Source: Novosphingobium taihuense
Lineage (GTDB): Bacteria; Pseudomonadota; Alphaproteobacteria; Sphingomonadales; Sphingomonadaceae
DNA length: 64,000 nucleotides
Assembly (NCBI RefSeq): GCF_007830315.1
Contig: NZ_VLKJ01000001.1
Coordinates: forward strand, 186,001 to 250,000
Direction: 5' to 3'
Shown here: positions 42,437 through 51,557 of the stretch, piece by piece
Layout: each line of letters opens with the position of its first letter
Numbering within the stretch: position 1 is the stretch's first letter
The notes under the pieces: model-generated
Told to the model about the DNA's origin: nothing
Seen by the model: only the letters and a program-made list of their open reading frames with translations
Database searches by the model: none
Made by a program: the position numbers and the translations under genes

Positions 42437-43711
42437 TCACGCAGCGGCGCGATGGAAGTCTTCGGCCTCGATCCACTCGATCAGCATGGTCAGCGTGTGG
42501 CGGATCGCCATTTCCTGCTCGCTGGTGCGCGATTCGAGCGCGGCGACGCGGCGCTGCGCCTCGGCCAGCGCCTCAAGCACGGCTTCGTCACCCGGACGCT
42601 GTTCCAGCGCGGCGATGCGATGGTTGGCTTCCTCAAGCTGGGCGGCCAGATCGAAGTCGGGCACGGGCGCGACAGGCGCGGCGCGCATGTCGGCCAGCTC
42701 GATGATCGCCTGCTGCAACTCGGCAATCTGCTCGTCACGCTCGGCCAGAGCCGCGCGCCAGACGCTTTCATCGAAGGCAGGCGCGGGAGCGACCGTTGCG
42801 GCTTCCACAGGTGCTGCGGCGGCAGCGACCGGCATGTCGATCTGCGGCACGTCGGCTGCAGGAGCGGGCGTCACGGAAACCTGCGGCGTGCCGAAGGCAC
42901 CGTCACCGGCGAGATCGGCCAGTACGGCCTGCAGCATCGCGGCATCGATATGGTCGCGCTGCTCGACGGCACCCATCAGCATCAGGCGGTTGACGATCTG
43001 GTTGATCCGGCGCGGCACGCCGCCGCTGGCCTTGGCAAGATCGGCATAGACCCGCGCATCGAACTGCGGGCGCCCTTGCCAGCCAACCATCGCCAGACGG
43101 TGTTCGACATAGGCGCCGACTTCGGCAGGCTCCATCGCATCGAGGTGATGCGAGGCAATCACGCGCTGGCGCAGTTGCTCCAGCTCCGGCGATGTCTGGA
43201 TCAGCGTGCGGAATTCGGGCTGACCGAGCAGCAGTATCTGCAGCAGCGGATGCGCGCCCAACTGGAAGTTCGAGAGCATGCGCAGCTCTTCGAGCGCTTC
43301 GACCGAGAGGTTCTGCGATTCGTCCACCACCAGCAGGCAGCGACGGCCTTCGCGCGCTTCGTGATGCAGGAAGGCTTCGATCTGGGCGAGTGCGGTGGCT
43401 TTGTCGTGTCCGGCCACTTCAAGACCGAAGGCGCGTGCCGAAACGTGGATCAGCTCCTCGCCGTCGAGCGCCGAAGTGACGATCTGCGCGGCGGTGAGTC
43501 GCTGGCGGTCAATCGTGGCCATCAGGTGCGCGGCAAGCGTGGACTTGCCTGCGCCAACCTCACCGGTGATGACAATGAAGCCCTCCCCCTGTGCGAGGCC
43601 ATAACCCAGATAAGACAGGGCCTTGCGGTGCGTTCCGCTCTCGAAATAGAAGCGCGGATCGGGCGTCAGCTGGAAAGGGCGACCCGTCAGGCCATAGAAT
43701 TCATCGTACAT
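42437..43711 (-). CDS. AAA ATPase, exosortase A system-associated (ExeA-like)
   Basis: This 424-residue ATPase resembles ExeA/GspA-type AAA proteins and belongs to the group that accompanies XrtA loci. The start MYDEFYGLTGRPFQLTPDPR is the classic N-terminal signature of the family; Walker A is GEVGAGKSTLAAH and Walker B is CLLVVDESQNL. The first 270 residues form the ATPase; the rest is an Ala/Pro-rich linker and a predicted coiled coil (DEQIAELQQAIIELAD and EEANHRIAALEQRP segments). It probably energises assembly or export of the polysaccharide or of its outer-membrane partner encoded just upstream. It is 18 bp behind the barrel gene. Confidence 0.91.
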   Translation of the reverse strand: MYDEFYGLTGRPFQLTPDPRFYFESGTHRKALSYLGYGLAQGEGFIVITGEVGAGKSTLAAHLMATIDRQRLTAAQIVTSALDGEELIHVSARAFGLEVAGHDKATALAQIEAFLHHEAREGRRCLLVVDESQNLSVEALEELRMLSNFQLGAHPLLQILLLGQPEFRTLIQTSPELEQLRQRVIASHHLDAMEPAEVGAYVEHRLAMVGWQGRPQFDARVYADLAKASGGVPRRINQIVNRLMLMGAVEQRDHIDAAMLQAVLADLAGDGAFGTPQVSVTPAPAADVPQIDMPVAAAAAPVEAATVAPAPAFDESVWRAALAERDEQIAELQQAIIELADMRAAPVAPVPDFDLAAQLEEANHRIAALEQRPGDEAVLEALAEAQRRVAALESRTSEQEMAIRHTLTMLIEWIEAEDFHRAAA

Positions 43712-43729
43712 CGAAGCCGTCTCCGGGCG

Positions 43730-45445
43730 TCAGAAGGAATAGCGCAGGCCGACAAGGCCTGAGGCTACTACCTGATCTTCAATCACTTTACGGTTAACAC
43801 TATCCAAACCGACCGCTGCGGTCGCCACGAGGCGGTCGGTCAGATTGCGGAAGTAGGCCGCGTTGGCGCCAACCGTGGTCACGTCGCCAAGGCTGGATGC
43901 GCCCGACTGGAACCATGCGGCATAAGCCGAGACGGCAAAGCTCGAACGACGGTCGATCGGGCCATTCAGCCCGGCATCGACATAGAAGCTCTCGTCGACA
44001 ATGCCGTTGGCCGCGCCGAGCACCGAGTCCTCGCGAGCGATATACTTGCGGCGAATGTAGCCTGCGCCGATCCCCGCCTGCATCCGACCGATGCGGTGCG
44101 CATAAGTGGCATTGACGCCGCGCGCGCGGAACACCGAACTGGCGACCGAGGACAGCGCATTGTTGACGCAGCCCCCCGATTCCGAACCGATCGCACAACC
44201 GCTGATCTGTCCGTTGAACGGATCGCGGTTGACCTGGAAGTCGGTCGGCAGATCACGCAGCGCCCGGTTCACCTGCCCGCCAAAGCCGGAGACGTTGTCA
44301 TAGACCGCGACGGTCAGGGAGCTGCGCGCGTTCGGGTTGTAGGAGAAGCTGCCGTAATAGGTCGTGCTGTCATAGCGACGGCCGACAAAGGCCGAGAGCG
44401 CGGTGCGGCGGCTGGGCCGCCACATCACGCCGGCATCCCAGGTGAATCCTTCGGTGTCGTAGGCAAGTTCGCGGGGGCGTGACTTGTCGGTCACGTAGCG
44501 GCCATTGCTGCCCAGCACCGGGACACCATTGGCATCGCGGACGGCATCGCGCGAGGATACCTCAACGTTCTCGTATCCCACGGCGCCAACGAGCGCGAGT
44601 TCCATGGTCACGGGATAAGTCACCTGCACCCCGGCGCGCATGTCGCGCACGCGCTGGTCGAGGTTGGTCACATCTTCCTGATAGTAGGAGCCGCTGGCGG
44701 TGATGCCCACAGGTAGAACCGTACCGGGCGCGATCCCTGCCGAAAGCTGCGCCGACTGCGAGACCGAATCATCGAAGATGTCGGTCAGCGGCTGGCCGGG
44801 GGCAAGCTGGACCGCGTCCTTCTGCTGCACCTTGGTGTAGCCGAGCATGTACGACCCGGCGAGCGCAACATCGCCGACATGGGTCGACACGGCAGGACCT
44901 GCGTAGATCGAATAGACCTGGCTGACCGCGTCGTTGGCGGCGAGCGGGTTGAGCGTCGATGCGCCGCTCCCTTCCACGCGGGTGCGTGCGGCGAGCGCGC
45001 CTGCTTCCACCGAGAGCGTGCGCGGGATCAGGTCGTGCTTGACGCGAGCGAGACCGGACAGCGTATCGCCATCGCGCAGTCGGTCAGATTGCGAGATGCG
45101 GCGTTCATAGCGCACCGAGACCGCGCCCTGCGTGCGGCGGCCGTCGAGGTTGACGTCAACGCCTGCGGCAATCGTGCTGTAGGTCAGCACCTCGTCACCG
45201 GGCGAAAGCTCCCACAGGACGTTCTGCGTCGCCTCGATGTAGGGGCGGATCGTCGTGCGCGGACCACCGCCTGCACCGCGCGAGGTCAGGCCGCGGCCCT
45301 TGCTCTTGTTAGGTGCATCAGCCTTGTCCGACGGCGCATCGCCATCGACGCTCTCGTAATCGAGCGATTGCGCGTGGAGCGGCGCGGCCAGGAGCATCGC
45401 TCCGGCAAGCGCCGCCAAGCGCAAAGGAAGCCGTGTCCGGATCAT
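43730..45445 (-). CDS. Outer-membrane beta-barrel protein, exosortase A system-associated
   Basis: This 571-residue protein has a signal peptide (MIRTRLPLRLAALAGAMLLAAPLHAQ), an N-terminal charged linker rich in Asp, Lys and Gly, and a long series of alternating amphipathic strands ending in YSF with a C-terminal Phe, the mark of an outer-membrane barrel. In its position it matches the XrtA-associated outer-membrane protein group (recalled as TIGR03016), possibly the polysaccharide secretion pore. One loop holds a Cys pair (SGCAIGSESGGCV) that may form a disulfide. Its ATG overlaps the tyrosine kinase stop (ATGA at 45442-45445). Confidence 0.85.
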   Translation of the reverse strand: MIRTRLPLRLAALAGAMLLAAPLHAQSLDYESVDGDAPSDKADAPNKSKGRGLTSRGAGGGPRTTIRPYIEATQNVLWELSPGDEVLTYSTIAAGVDVNLDGRRTQGAVSVRYERRISQSDRLRDGDTLSGLARVKHDLIPRTLSVEAGALAARTRVEGSGASTLNPLAANDAVSQVYSIYAGPAVSTHVGDVALAGSYMLGYTKVQQKDAVQLAPGQPLTDIFDDSVSQSAQLSAGIAPGTVLPVGITASGSYYQEDVTNLDQRVRDMRAGVQVTYPVTMELALVGAVGYENVEVSSRDAVRDANGVPVLGSNGRYVTDKSRPRELAYDTEGFTWDAGVMWRPSRRTALSAFVGRRYDSTTYYGSFSYNPNARSSLTVAVYDNVSGFGGQVNRALRDLPTDFQVNRDPFNGQISGCAIGSESGGCVNNALSSVASSVFRARGVNATYAHRIGRMQAGIGAGYIRRKYIAREDSVLGAANGIVDESFYVDAGLNGPIDRRSSFAVSAYAAWFQSGASSLGDVTTVGANAAYFRNLTDRLVATAAVGLDSVNRKVIEDQVVASGLVGLRYSF

Positions 45446-46395
45446 TCCTTGTATCCGTAATAGGTGCCGAAACGGCGGCCGGTGGTCGAGAACCGGGTGC
45501 CGTTGAGCAGGAGCTTGATGTCGTCACAGGCGCCAAGTAGGCTGACCGCATCGCGCAGCGCAGCCTCGCCGGTGAGGTCCGCGCGCACGATGACGACGGT
45601 CTGCCCGACATGGTGGGCGAGCACACTGGCAGGCGATGCGGCGAGCACCGGCGGCGAATCGAAGATGACGATGCGGTTGGGCGAATGCCGCGTCAGCCGC
45701 TCGAGCACCGCTTCGGTGCGGGCGGAGGCGAGGTATTCGGTGTCGGACCCGGTGGCGTTGCCTGCGGGCAGGACATAGAGCCCGGCGATGTCGGTGCCGA
45801 GCACACAGTCCTCTACCGCGATGTCAGGATCGGCCAGTGCGTCCATCAGACCCGGACCGCCGGGCAAGCCGAGCGTGGAGAGCACCGATGGCTTGGCGAA
45901 GTCGGCATCTACCAGGAGGACCTCGGTGTCCTTCTCCGCCGCCATCGACAGCGCGAGGTTGACCGCGCAAAAGGTCTTTCCCTCGCCCGGATGGGCCGAG
46001 GCGACGAGGATGCGCTCGCCATGCAGATCGCCGCGCGATTCGGCGGCGGTGCGCAGGAGCTGGCGCTTCACGATGCGGAACTCCTCAAGCAGGCCGGTGA
46101 CGCTGCTTTCGGGTTCGATCAGGCACTGTTCGCGCAAGTGGGCCCGGTCGATCACATGGCGCGGACCAGTGAAGTGCCGCACCTCGGGCTCGGGTTCAGG
46201 CTCTGGCATGGCAACCGGAGCGACGAATGGCGCAGGCGCGGGTGCTGGCGGCGCGGCGACCACTTTGGGCATCGGCGCAGGCGGCAGGTCGGGCACGACA
46301 GGCCGCGTCAGGGTGCGGAAGTCGAAGGCACCCGAAGCGCGCTCGATCAGCGAGGGGCCGGAGGCTGGCAGCGGGATCTTGCTCTGGTCGGTCAT
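45442..46395 (-). CDS. BY-type tyrosine kinase (CpsD/CapB-like), exosortase A system-associated
   Basis: This 317-residue cytoplasmic ATPase is the kinase partner of the chain-length determinant. Walker A is SAHPGEGKTFCAVN, the second acidic motif is VLLVDADFAKPS (Walker A') and a third is IVIFDSPP (Walker B). Residues about 30-90 are a Pro/Ala-rich linker. BY-kinases normally end in a cluster of Tyr residues that is autophosphorylated; here the tail ends GTYYGYKE, with only three Tyr. The ATG at 46395 (MTDQSKIPL) lies 11 bp after the chain-length determinant gene; the upstream frame to 46494 overlaps that gene and is rejected. Confidence 0.9.
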   Translation of the reverse strand: MTDQSKIPLPASGPSLIERASGAFDFRTLTRPVVPDLPPAPMPKVVAAPPAPAPAPFVAPVAMPEPEPEPEVRHFTGPRHVIDRAHLREQCLIEPESSVTGLLEEFRIVKRQLLRTAAESRGDLHGERILVASAHPGEGKTFCAVNLALSMAAEKDTEVLLVDADFAKPSVLSTLGLPGGPGLMDALADPDIAVEDCVLGTDIAGLYVLPAGNATGSDTEYLASARTEAVLERLTRHSPNRIVIFDSPPVLAASPASVLAHHVGQTVVIVRADLTGEAALRDAVSLLGACDDIKLLLNGTRFSTTGRRFGTYYGYKE

Positions 46396-46406
46396 CGCAT
46401 CACTCC

Positions 46407-47924
46407 TCAGGCCACCATGCCGCGCTTGAGCATTTCGACCCCGAGGAGGACGAAGAGCATCACGAACAGACCGGCGACCCCGCCTGCGAACCACTTGAGC
46501 CTGCGCGCACGCTCTGCCCGCGCGGTGCGGGTGATCGCCTCGGAGATGCCGCCGAGCACCTGCAGGCCGGTCGCGCGTTCAAGCTGGCCCGTGGTCGAAT
46601 AGGCCGAACGGAGCTGGCCGATGGCGAAGGCGCCGCCACAGCCTGCGCCGATGCCGACGATCAGGACGAGCAGCAACAGCAGCGGACGGTCCGGCGCAGC
46701 TGGCCCACGCGGCATTGTCGGCGGGTCGATCACTTCAAACTTCACCGCGTCACGCTCGGTCTCGACTTGGCCGCGCAGGCGCAGTTGCTCGCGGTCGCGC
46801 AGGAGCTTGTCGTACTGCTCCTTGAGCACGTCGTAATCGCGGTTGATGCGCGCGGCTTCAGCGGCCACGGTTGGCTCGCTGTACTGCTGCGCGGTGAGTT
46901 GCGAGATTTCGGCCTGGAGCGAAGCGCGGCGCGACTGCAGCGAGACGAGGCTCGCTTCGCGGTCAGCCTTGATCGAGACGAGCGAGCTGTAGGCCGGATT
47001 AGGCGTACCACCGCCACTGCCCTCGCCCGCCGCAGCCTTCTGCAGGTTGGCAATCTGCGCCTTGGCGGAAATCACGTCCGGATGGCTGTCGGTCAGCCCG
47101 CGAGCTCGCATCGCGCCGAGATCGGACATGGCCTGGGCAAGCGCGCCCTTGGCACCGCCCGAAACACCCGGAATGGCAATGGTCTGCGGCGTGCCTGAAA
47201 GCTGCCCGTTGATCGAGGCGAGCGCGCTCTGTGCCGCGAGCAGGTTCGATTCGACATCGCGCATCTGGTTACGCGCAGCTTCGAGCCGGGTGGTGAGCGA
47301 ACCGGCGCCGGGAATGAAGCCTGCGTTCTTGGATTCGAATTCGGTGCGCTTCAGTTCAGCTGCTTCGAGCGCCTTCTTACGATCGGCCAGCTGCTGGTCC
47401 ATGAAGGCGAGCGTATCGGTCATCTCGCCGCGTCCACCGGCAAGGTTCTCCTCGCGAAAAATGTCGATCATTTTCTGGACGACATCCTGCGCCAGCTTGG
47501 CATTCTCACCATCGTTGCGACCGCCGCCGCCAGCAGTACCGGTGATCTCGAACAGGTTGTCCTGCTGGCTGACCACCGTGACCTGCTTGCCAAGGCTTTC
47601 AACCGCAGCCTGCATCTGCTTGTCGGACGTCACCTTGTCGCCCAGGCGCGTGGCGCGGACGACCTTCTCGAGATTGACCGCGCTGGTCAGCGTCTGGCGA
47701 ACGCGTTCGATGTCGCGCTTGCGATCGCCTCCGATGCCGATCTGGTCGGCCAACACATCGTCGATCTGCACAAAGATGCGCGCCTTGGATTCGTAGCTGT
47801 TGGGCACCATCGCCACGACCAGCCAGCCCAGCGCGCAGACCGCCCAGGCAATGCCGAGCGCAATCCAGCGACGATGCCAGATGCCATAGAGCGCGATGCG
47901 CACTTCTTCATAGATACTGGTCAT
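46407..47924 (-). CDS. Polysaccharide chain-length determinant (Wzz/PCP-2a), exosortase A system-associated
   Basis: This 505-residue inner-membrane protein controls polymer length and links export to the tyrosine kinase. The N-terminal helix (RWIALGIAWAVCALGWLVVAMVP, within residues 18-41) and C-terminal helices (about 410-435 and 477-500) flank a large periplasmic region with long coiled coils (for example DQQLADRKKALEAAELKRTE and YDVLKEQYDKLLRDREQLRL). The segment EVIDPPTMPRGPAAPDRP before the second helix is the conserved Pro-rich motif of PCP proteins. It is 7 bp behind the export lipoprotein gene. Length fits the XrtA-associated subgroup. Confidence 0.92.
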   Translation of the reverse strand: MTSIYEEVRIALYGIWHRRWIALGIAWAVCALGWLVVAMVPNSYESKARIFVQIDDVLADQIGIGGDRKRDIERVRQTLTSAVNLEKVVRATRLGDKVTSDKQMQAAVESLGKQVTVVSQQDNLFEITGTAGGGGRNDGENAKLAQDVVQKMIDIFREENLAGGRGEMTDTLAFMDQQLADRKKALEAAELKRTEFESKNAGFIPGAGSLTTRLEAARNQMRDVESNLLAAQSALASINGQLSGTPQTIAIPGVSGGAKGALAQAMSDLGAMRARGLTDSHPDVISAKAQIANLQKAAAGEGSGGGTPNPAYSSLVSIKADREASLVSLQSRRASLQAEISQLTAQQYSEPTVAAEAARINRDYDVLKEQYDKLLRDREQLRLRGQVETERDAVKFEVIDPPTMPRGPAAPDRPLLLLLVLIVGIGAGCGGAFAIGQLRSAYSTTGQLERATGLQVLGGISEAITRTARAERARRLKWFAGGVAGLFVMLFVLLGVEMLKRGMVA

Positions 47925-47931
47925 CGGCGGC

Positions 47932-48579
47932 TCAGAACGTGCTCTCGGGGATAATGATCACATCGCCGGGCATGAGCAGGACGTTGGCCTTGGTATCGCC
48001 CTTGCGCAGCAGATCGCCGATGCGCACTGCATATTCCTTCTGGTTGCCAGATTGCTTGTCGAACCGAACCAGCCGCGCCTTGTTGCCTGCGGCGTATTCC
48101 GAAAGCCCGCCGACCGCGATCATCGCATCGAGCAGCGTCATGTTGGCACGGAACGGGATCGAGGCTGGCTTCTCGGTCGCGCCGACGATGCGCACCTGCT
48201 GGCTGAAAGTCCCGGCAAACTTGTTGACGATGACCGAGACGATCGGCTCCTGGATGTACTGCGAAAGCTGGAGCTTGATGTCTTCGGCCAGCATCGACGG
48301 TGTCTTGCCCACGGCCGGCATGTCGGTGATCAGCGGAGTGGTTATACGCCCGTCGGGACGGACCTGTACGCTCGCGCCCAGTTCGGGATTGCGCCAGACG
48401 AAAATCGTCAGCTCGTCGAGCGGGCCGATCACGTATTCTTCGCCCGGTCCTTCCTGCAGGGCCACGAACGAGGCTGGCGGCAGTTGGGGCCCGCCACCGA
48501 CGCCACTGCAGCCCGACAGGGCAAGGCTCAGCATGGCCGTGCCTGCAAGCATACGGGTAAGACGCGAATTGAACGGCAT
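47932..48579 (-). CDS. Polysaccharide export lipoprotein (Wza/OPX), exosortase A system-associated
   Basis: This 215-residue outer-membrane lipoprotein is of the Wza-like polysaccharide export family. It has a lipoprotein signal with LALSGC lipobox (Cys24), the Poly_export domain beginning at EEYVIGPLDELTIFVWRNPEL, and a SLBB-type domain with VSVIVNKFAGTFSQQVRIVGAT and VTLLDAMIAVGGLSEYAAGN-like residues. It should form the periplasm-spanning export channel end. The ATG at 48579 has an AAGGA site six bases upstream. It is the first gene of the main XrtA operon, which runs to the amidotransferase at 35777. Confidence 0.93.
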   Translation of the reverse strand: MPFNSRLTRMLAGTAMLSLALSGCSGVGGGPQLPPASFVALQEGPGEEYVIGPLDELTIFVWRNPELGASVQVRPDGRITTPLITDMPAVGKTPSMLAEDIKLQLSQYIQEPIVSVIVNKFAGTFSQQVRIVGATEKPASIPFRANMTLLDAMIAVGGLSEYAAGNKARLVRFDKQSGNQKEYAVRIGDLLRKGDTKANVLLMPGDVIIIPESTF

Positions 48580-48706
48580 GGACTGTCCTTCTTGCTGCGG
48601 TGGTTCCCGGCCCGCCCTGTCCGCAGACAGCGCGCGCAGAGCCGCAATTCACCGCTGGCTATCGCCAAAAAGGGTGAAGATTGCGTTAGCCTTGATTGCT
48701 TGAAGG

Positions 48707-48758
48707 CGTGACGCCAAGCGGCCATTCGGTCGCGTCCCGTAACGGGACTGGCGTCACG
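48707..48758. promoter_or_regulatory. Nested palindrome upstream of the export operon
   Basis: A perfect 10-bp inverted repeat CGTGACGCCA (48707-48716) and TGGCGTCACG (48749-48758) encloses a shorter hairpin GTCCCG-TAA-CGGGAC (48734-48748). It lies in the 211 bp between the decarboxylase stop and the export gene start. No T-run follows it on the minus strand, so a regulator operator or a leader RNA structure is more likely than a terminator. Confidence 0.5.
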
Positions 48759-48790
48759 TCAGGGGTTAACGGCGGGAACCTATGCGATTG

Positions 48791-50017
48791 TCAGACAAGC
48801 ATTTCCGCAGCCGGCCCTTGGCCCAGGAACATGGCCGGGCTGGCACTGGCACCATAGGCCCCGGCACAGAAAATGGCGACGATATCGCCGACGTCAGCCC
48901 TTGGAAAACCGCCCTTGTCGGCCAGCCGGTCAAGCGGCGTGCACAGACACCCTACGATGCTCGCCTCTTCTTCCACAGCCTCACCAAAGCGCGTGGCGAT
49001 GGCGCTGGGATAGTTGCGACGAACAACGGTGCCGAAGTTGCCGGAGGCTGCCAGCTGATGATGGAGCCCGCCATCAGTGACGAGATAGGTCTCGCCATGG
49101 CTCTCCTTGCGGTCGACCACAGTGGCGAGATAAACGCCAGCTTCACCAACAAGATAGCGGCCGAGTTCAATGCAGAATGCAGTGTCTTGGAGCACTTCGG
49201 GCAGATCGGCGAACCGCTCCGCAAGCGCTGCGCCGACGGCGACAATATCTACCGGTTCGTCGCCGGGAAAGTAGGGAATGCCAAAGCCCCCGCCCAGATT
49301 GCACTTGGGCAGCGCCGCACCCGATTCTTCTGCCAGACGCGCGGCCAGCGCCAGCGTCTGACCTTGCGTTTCGATGATGGCGTCAGCCGAAAGCGCCTGA
49401 CTGCCCGCGAAGATATGGAAGCCGCGCCAGTCCGCGCCTGCCGAAATCAGCTTGCGCGCGAGGGCCGGCACACGCTCGGCATCGATGCCGAAAGGCTTGG
49501 CCCCGCCGCCCATCTTCATGCCTGATCCCTTGAGATCGAAATCGGGATTGACCCGGATGGCAAGGCGCGGCGCAATGCCGAGACGCTCCGCGATGGCCAG
49601 CGCACGACTGGCTTCGCCCTCGGATTCGAGATTGAGCGTGACGCCCGCCGCAATCGCCGCCTCAAGCTCCGCATCACGCTTGCCCGGCCCGGCAAAGCTG
49701 ACCCGCGCCGGATCGATGCCAACTGCTCGCACGATCTCAAGCTCGCCGCCCGAGGCAATGTCGAAGCCATCGACCTGTCCCAGCATATGCTTGAGCAATG
49801 GCTGATAAGGATTTGCTTTCACGGCATAATGGATAGCCAAACGCTCGGGCATCGCCACGCGCAGGGCCGCAACGCGGGCGCTGAGCAGATCGCGCGAATA
49901 TACGAACAGCGGGGTGCGGCCGGCCTCAGCCACCAGATCGGTCACCTTGCGGCCGGCAACTGCCAGCACGCCGTCGATGGCTTCGTAGCCTGCAGGAATG
50001 GGCCCTAGCGGTTTCAT
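48791..50017 (-). CDS. PLP-dependent decarboxylase, exosortase A system-associated
   Basis: This 408-residue protein resembles fold-III (alanine racemase-type) decarboxylases such as diaminopimelate and ornithine decarboxylases. The PLP-binding Lys is in HYAVKANPYQPL, the phosphate loop is GGGFGIPYF, HIFAGSQ stands for the usual HIGSQ, and EASIVGCLCTPLDRLADK contains the catalytic Cys with Asp nearby. The EPGR motif reads ELGR. It belongs to the XrtA-associated group of unknown substrate. It overlaps the ligase gene upstream (ATGA at 50014-50017); the pair suggests that an amino acid or its acyl derivative is activated and decarboxylated. It does not look like the cell's LysA, which would normally sit elsewhere. 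Confidence 0.9.
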   Translation of the reverse strand: MKPLGPIPAGYEAIDGVLAVAGRKVTDLVAEAGRTPLFVYSRDLLSARVAALRVAMPERLAIHYAVKANPYQPLLKHMLGQVDGFDIASGGELEIVRAVGIDPARVSFAGPGKRDAELEAAIAAGVTLNLESEGEASRALAIAERLGIAPRLAIRVNPDFDLKGSGMKMGGGAKPFGIDAERVPALARKLISAGADWRGFHIFAGSQALSADAIIETQGQTLALAARLAEESGAALPKCNLGGGFGIPYFPGDEPVDIVAVGAALAERFADLPEVLQDTAFCIELGRYLVGEAGVYLATVVDRKESHGETYLVTDGGLHHQLAASGNFGTVVRRNYPSAIATRFGEAVEEEASIVGCLCTPLDRLADKGGFPRADVGDIVAIFCAGAYGASASPAMFLGQGPAAEMLV

Positions 50018-51540
50018 GGCTTCATGTCCTTGGCCAGTTCCGCCGCGAGTGCAACCCGGTCCAGCTTGCCATTGGGACTGACGGGCATGACGTCACGCCA
50101 ATGAACGTGACGAGGCACCATGAAATTGGGCAGCGCGCGGGTCAGCGCGGGGATCAGGTCTGCCTGCTCTGCACCGGGTGCGGCCCGGGCGACGAGATGG
50201 ATCGCCTGCCCCAGTTGCGGATCGGGCAAGCCCAGCGCCACCGCTTCGGCCACAAGCCCCGTCGCCACGGCGGCTTCTTCCACTTCCTGCGGGCTGACCC
50301 GGTTGCCGCTGGTCTTGATCATGGCATCGCGCCGCCCGACGAAGTGCAGCAGTCCCTCGGCATCGCGCCTGACCCGATCGCCCGACCACACCGCCATGCC
50401 GCCCAGTTTCGAGAACGCAGGCGCAGGCTTGAATCGCTCTGCCGTCCGCTCGGCATCCTGCCAATAGCCCTGCGCGACGAGTGGGCCGGTATGGACCAGT
50501 TCACCCTCGTCCTCTGCCTGAGCTTCCCCACCCAAGTCATTGACTACAAGAATTTCTGCAAACGGTATCGCCTTGCCGATCGATGTCGGATGCGCGTCCA
50601 CCAGCGCCGGATCGAGATAGGTCGAACGGAACGCCTCGGTCAGGCCGTACATCGGGTAGAGATCGGCAGCGGGAAACTTCGTGCGCAACGCCCGGACCAG
50701 CGATGGCGTCAGCGCACCGCCGCTATTGGTCAGCCGCCGAAGCGACGCGGCCACGTCCTCAGGCCACCCCAACTCCACCAGTTGCAGCCATAGCGGCGGC
50801 ACGGCGGCGATCGTGGTGACGCCATGCTTTGCCACCGCCTTCACCACGTCGCGTGGCGTGAGGTAATCGAGCGGGACCACACTGCCGCCTGCATACCAGG
50901 TGGAAAGCAGCTGGTTCTGGCCATAATCGAATGCCAGCGGCAGCACCGCCAGCACCCGGTCCTGCGGCACGATCTTCAGATAATGCGCCACGCTCACCGC
51001 GCCGAGCCACAGATTGGCCTGACTGAGCATCACCCCCTTGGGCCGTCCGGTGGAACCGCTGGTGTAGAGAATAGCCGCGAGACTGTCGGGCGCGGCGTCG
51101 GACGGTGGCAGTTCGCCACCTTCCGCCTCCACTTCCGCCCACACGGCCGCCTCATCGATCACGGGACAGGCGGCATCCCCTGTCTCCAGCGTATCGAGCC
51201 GCCCCTTGTTGGCGATCAGGATCGCCGCACCGCTATCGCCAAGGATATGCGCCACCTGGGCCCGCTTCAGCAGCGGGTTCACCGGCACGTGGACCAGCCC
51301 TGCCCGCACCGCCGCCAGCGGCATCAGGCAGGCGAGTTCGGTTTTGGGCAACCAAGTCGCCACGCGGGACCCGGCATCACCCGCGCGTGATTTCAACCAC
51401 TTCGCAAGGGTTCCTACACGCGCATTTAACGCTTCGTGGCTTAGCGTGCGATCCTTGAGCACCAGCGCAGGGGCATTGCGCTCACCGCGAAGGGCAAGGT
51501 GATCAAGCGGATACACGGTGGGATCGGGCGTTTCTGGCAC
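50014..51540 (-). CDS. AMP-forming acyl-CoA/ACP ligase, exosortase A system-associated
   Basis: This 508-residue adenylate-forming enzyme activates a carboxylic acid with ATP for transfer to CoA or an acyl carrier protein. Core motifs are LYTSGSTGRPKGVML (A3), MYGLTEAFRST (A5), WSGDRVRRDAEG (A7), GRRDAMIKTSGNRVSP (A8) and PNGKLDRVAL with the catalytic Lys (A10). It matches the XrtA-associated ligase group. The likely start is the GTG at 51540 (MPETPDPTVYPLDHL); the longest frame begins at a TTG at 51564 that would run into the divergent gene. Only 17 bp separate this start codon from the divergent transferase ATG. A stand-alone ACP encoded at 52570 is the obvious acceptor. Confidence 0.91.
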   Translation of the reverse strand: MPETPDPTVYPLDHLALRGERNAPALVLKDRTLSHEALNARVGTLAKWLKSRAGDAGSRVATWLPKTELACLMPLAAVRAGLVHVPVNPLLKRAQVAHILGDSGAAILIANKGRLDTLETGDAACPVIDEAAVWAEVEAEGGELPPSDAAPDSLAAILYTSGSTGRPKGVMLSQANLWLGAVSVAHYLKIVPQDRVLAVLPLAFDYGQNQLLSTWYAGGSVVPLDYLTPRDVVKAVAKHGVTTIAAVPPLWLQLVELGWPEDVAASLRRLTNSGGALTPSLVRALRTKFPAADLYPMYGLTEAFRSTYLDPALVDAHPTSIGKAIPFAEILVVNDLGGEAQAEDEGELVHTGPLVAQGYWQDAERTAERFKPAPAFSKLGGMAVWSGDRVRRDAEGLLHFVGRRDAMIKTSGNRVSPQEVEEAAVATGLVAEAVALGLPDPQLGQAIHLVARAAPGAEQADLIPALTRALPNFMVPRHVHWRDVMPVSPNGKLDRVALAAELAKDMKP

Positions 51541-51557
51541 TCGGTTCTCTATGGGGA

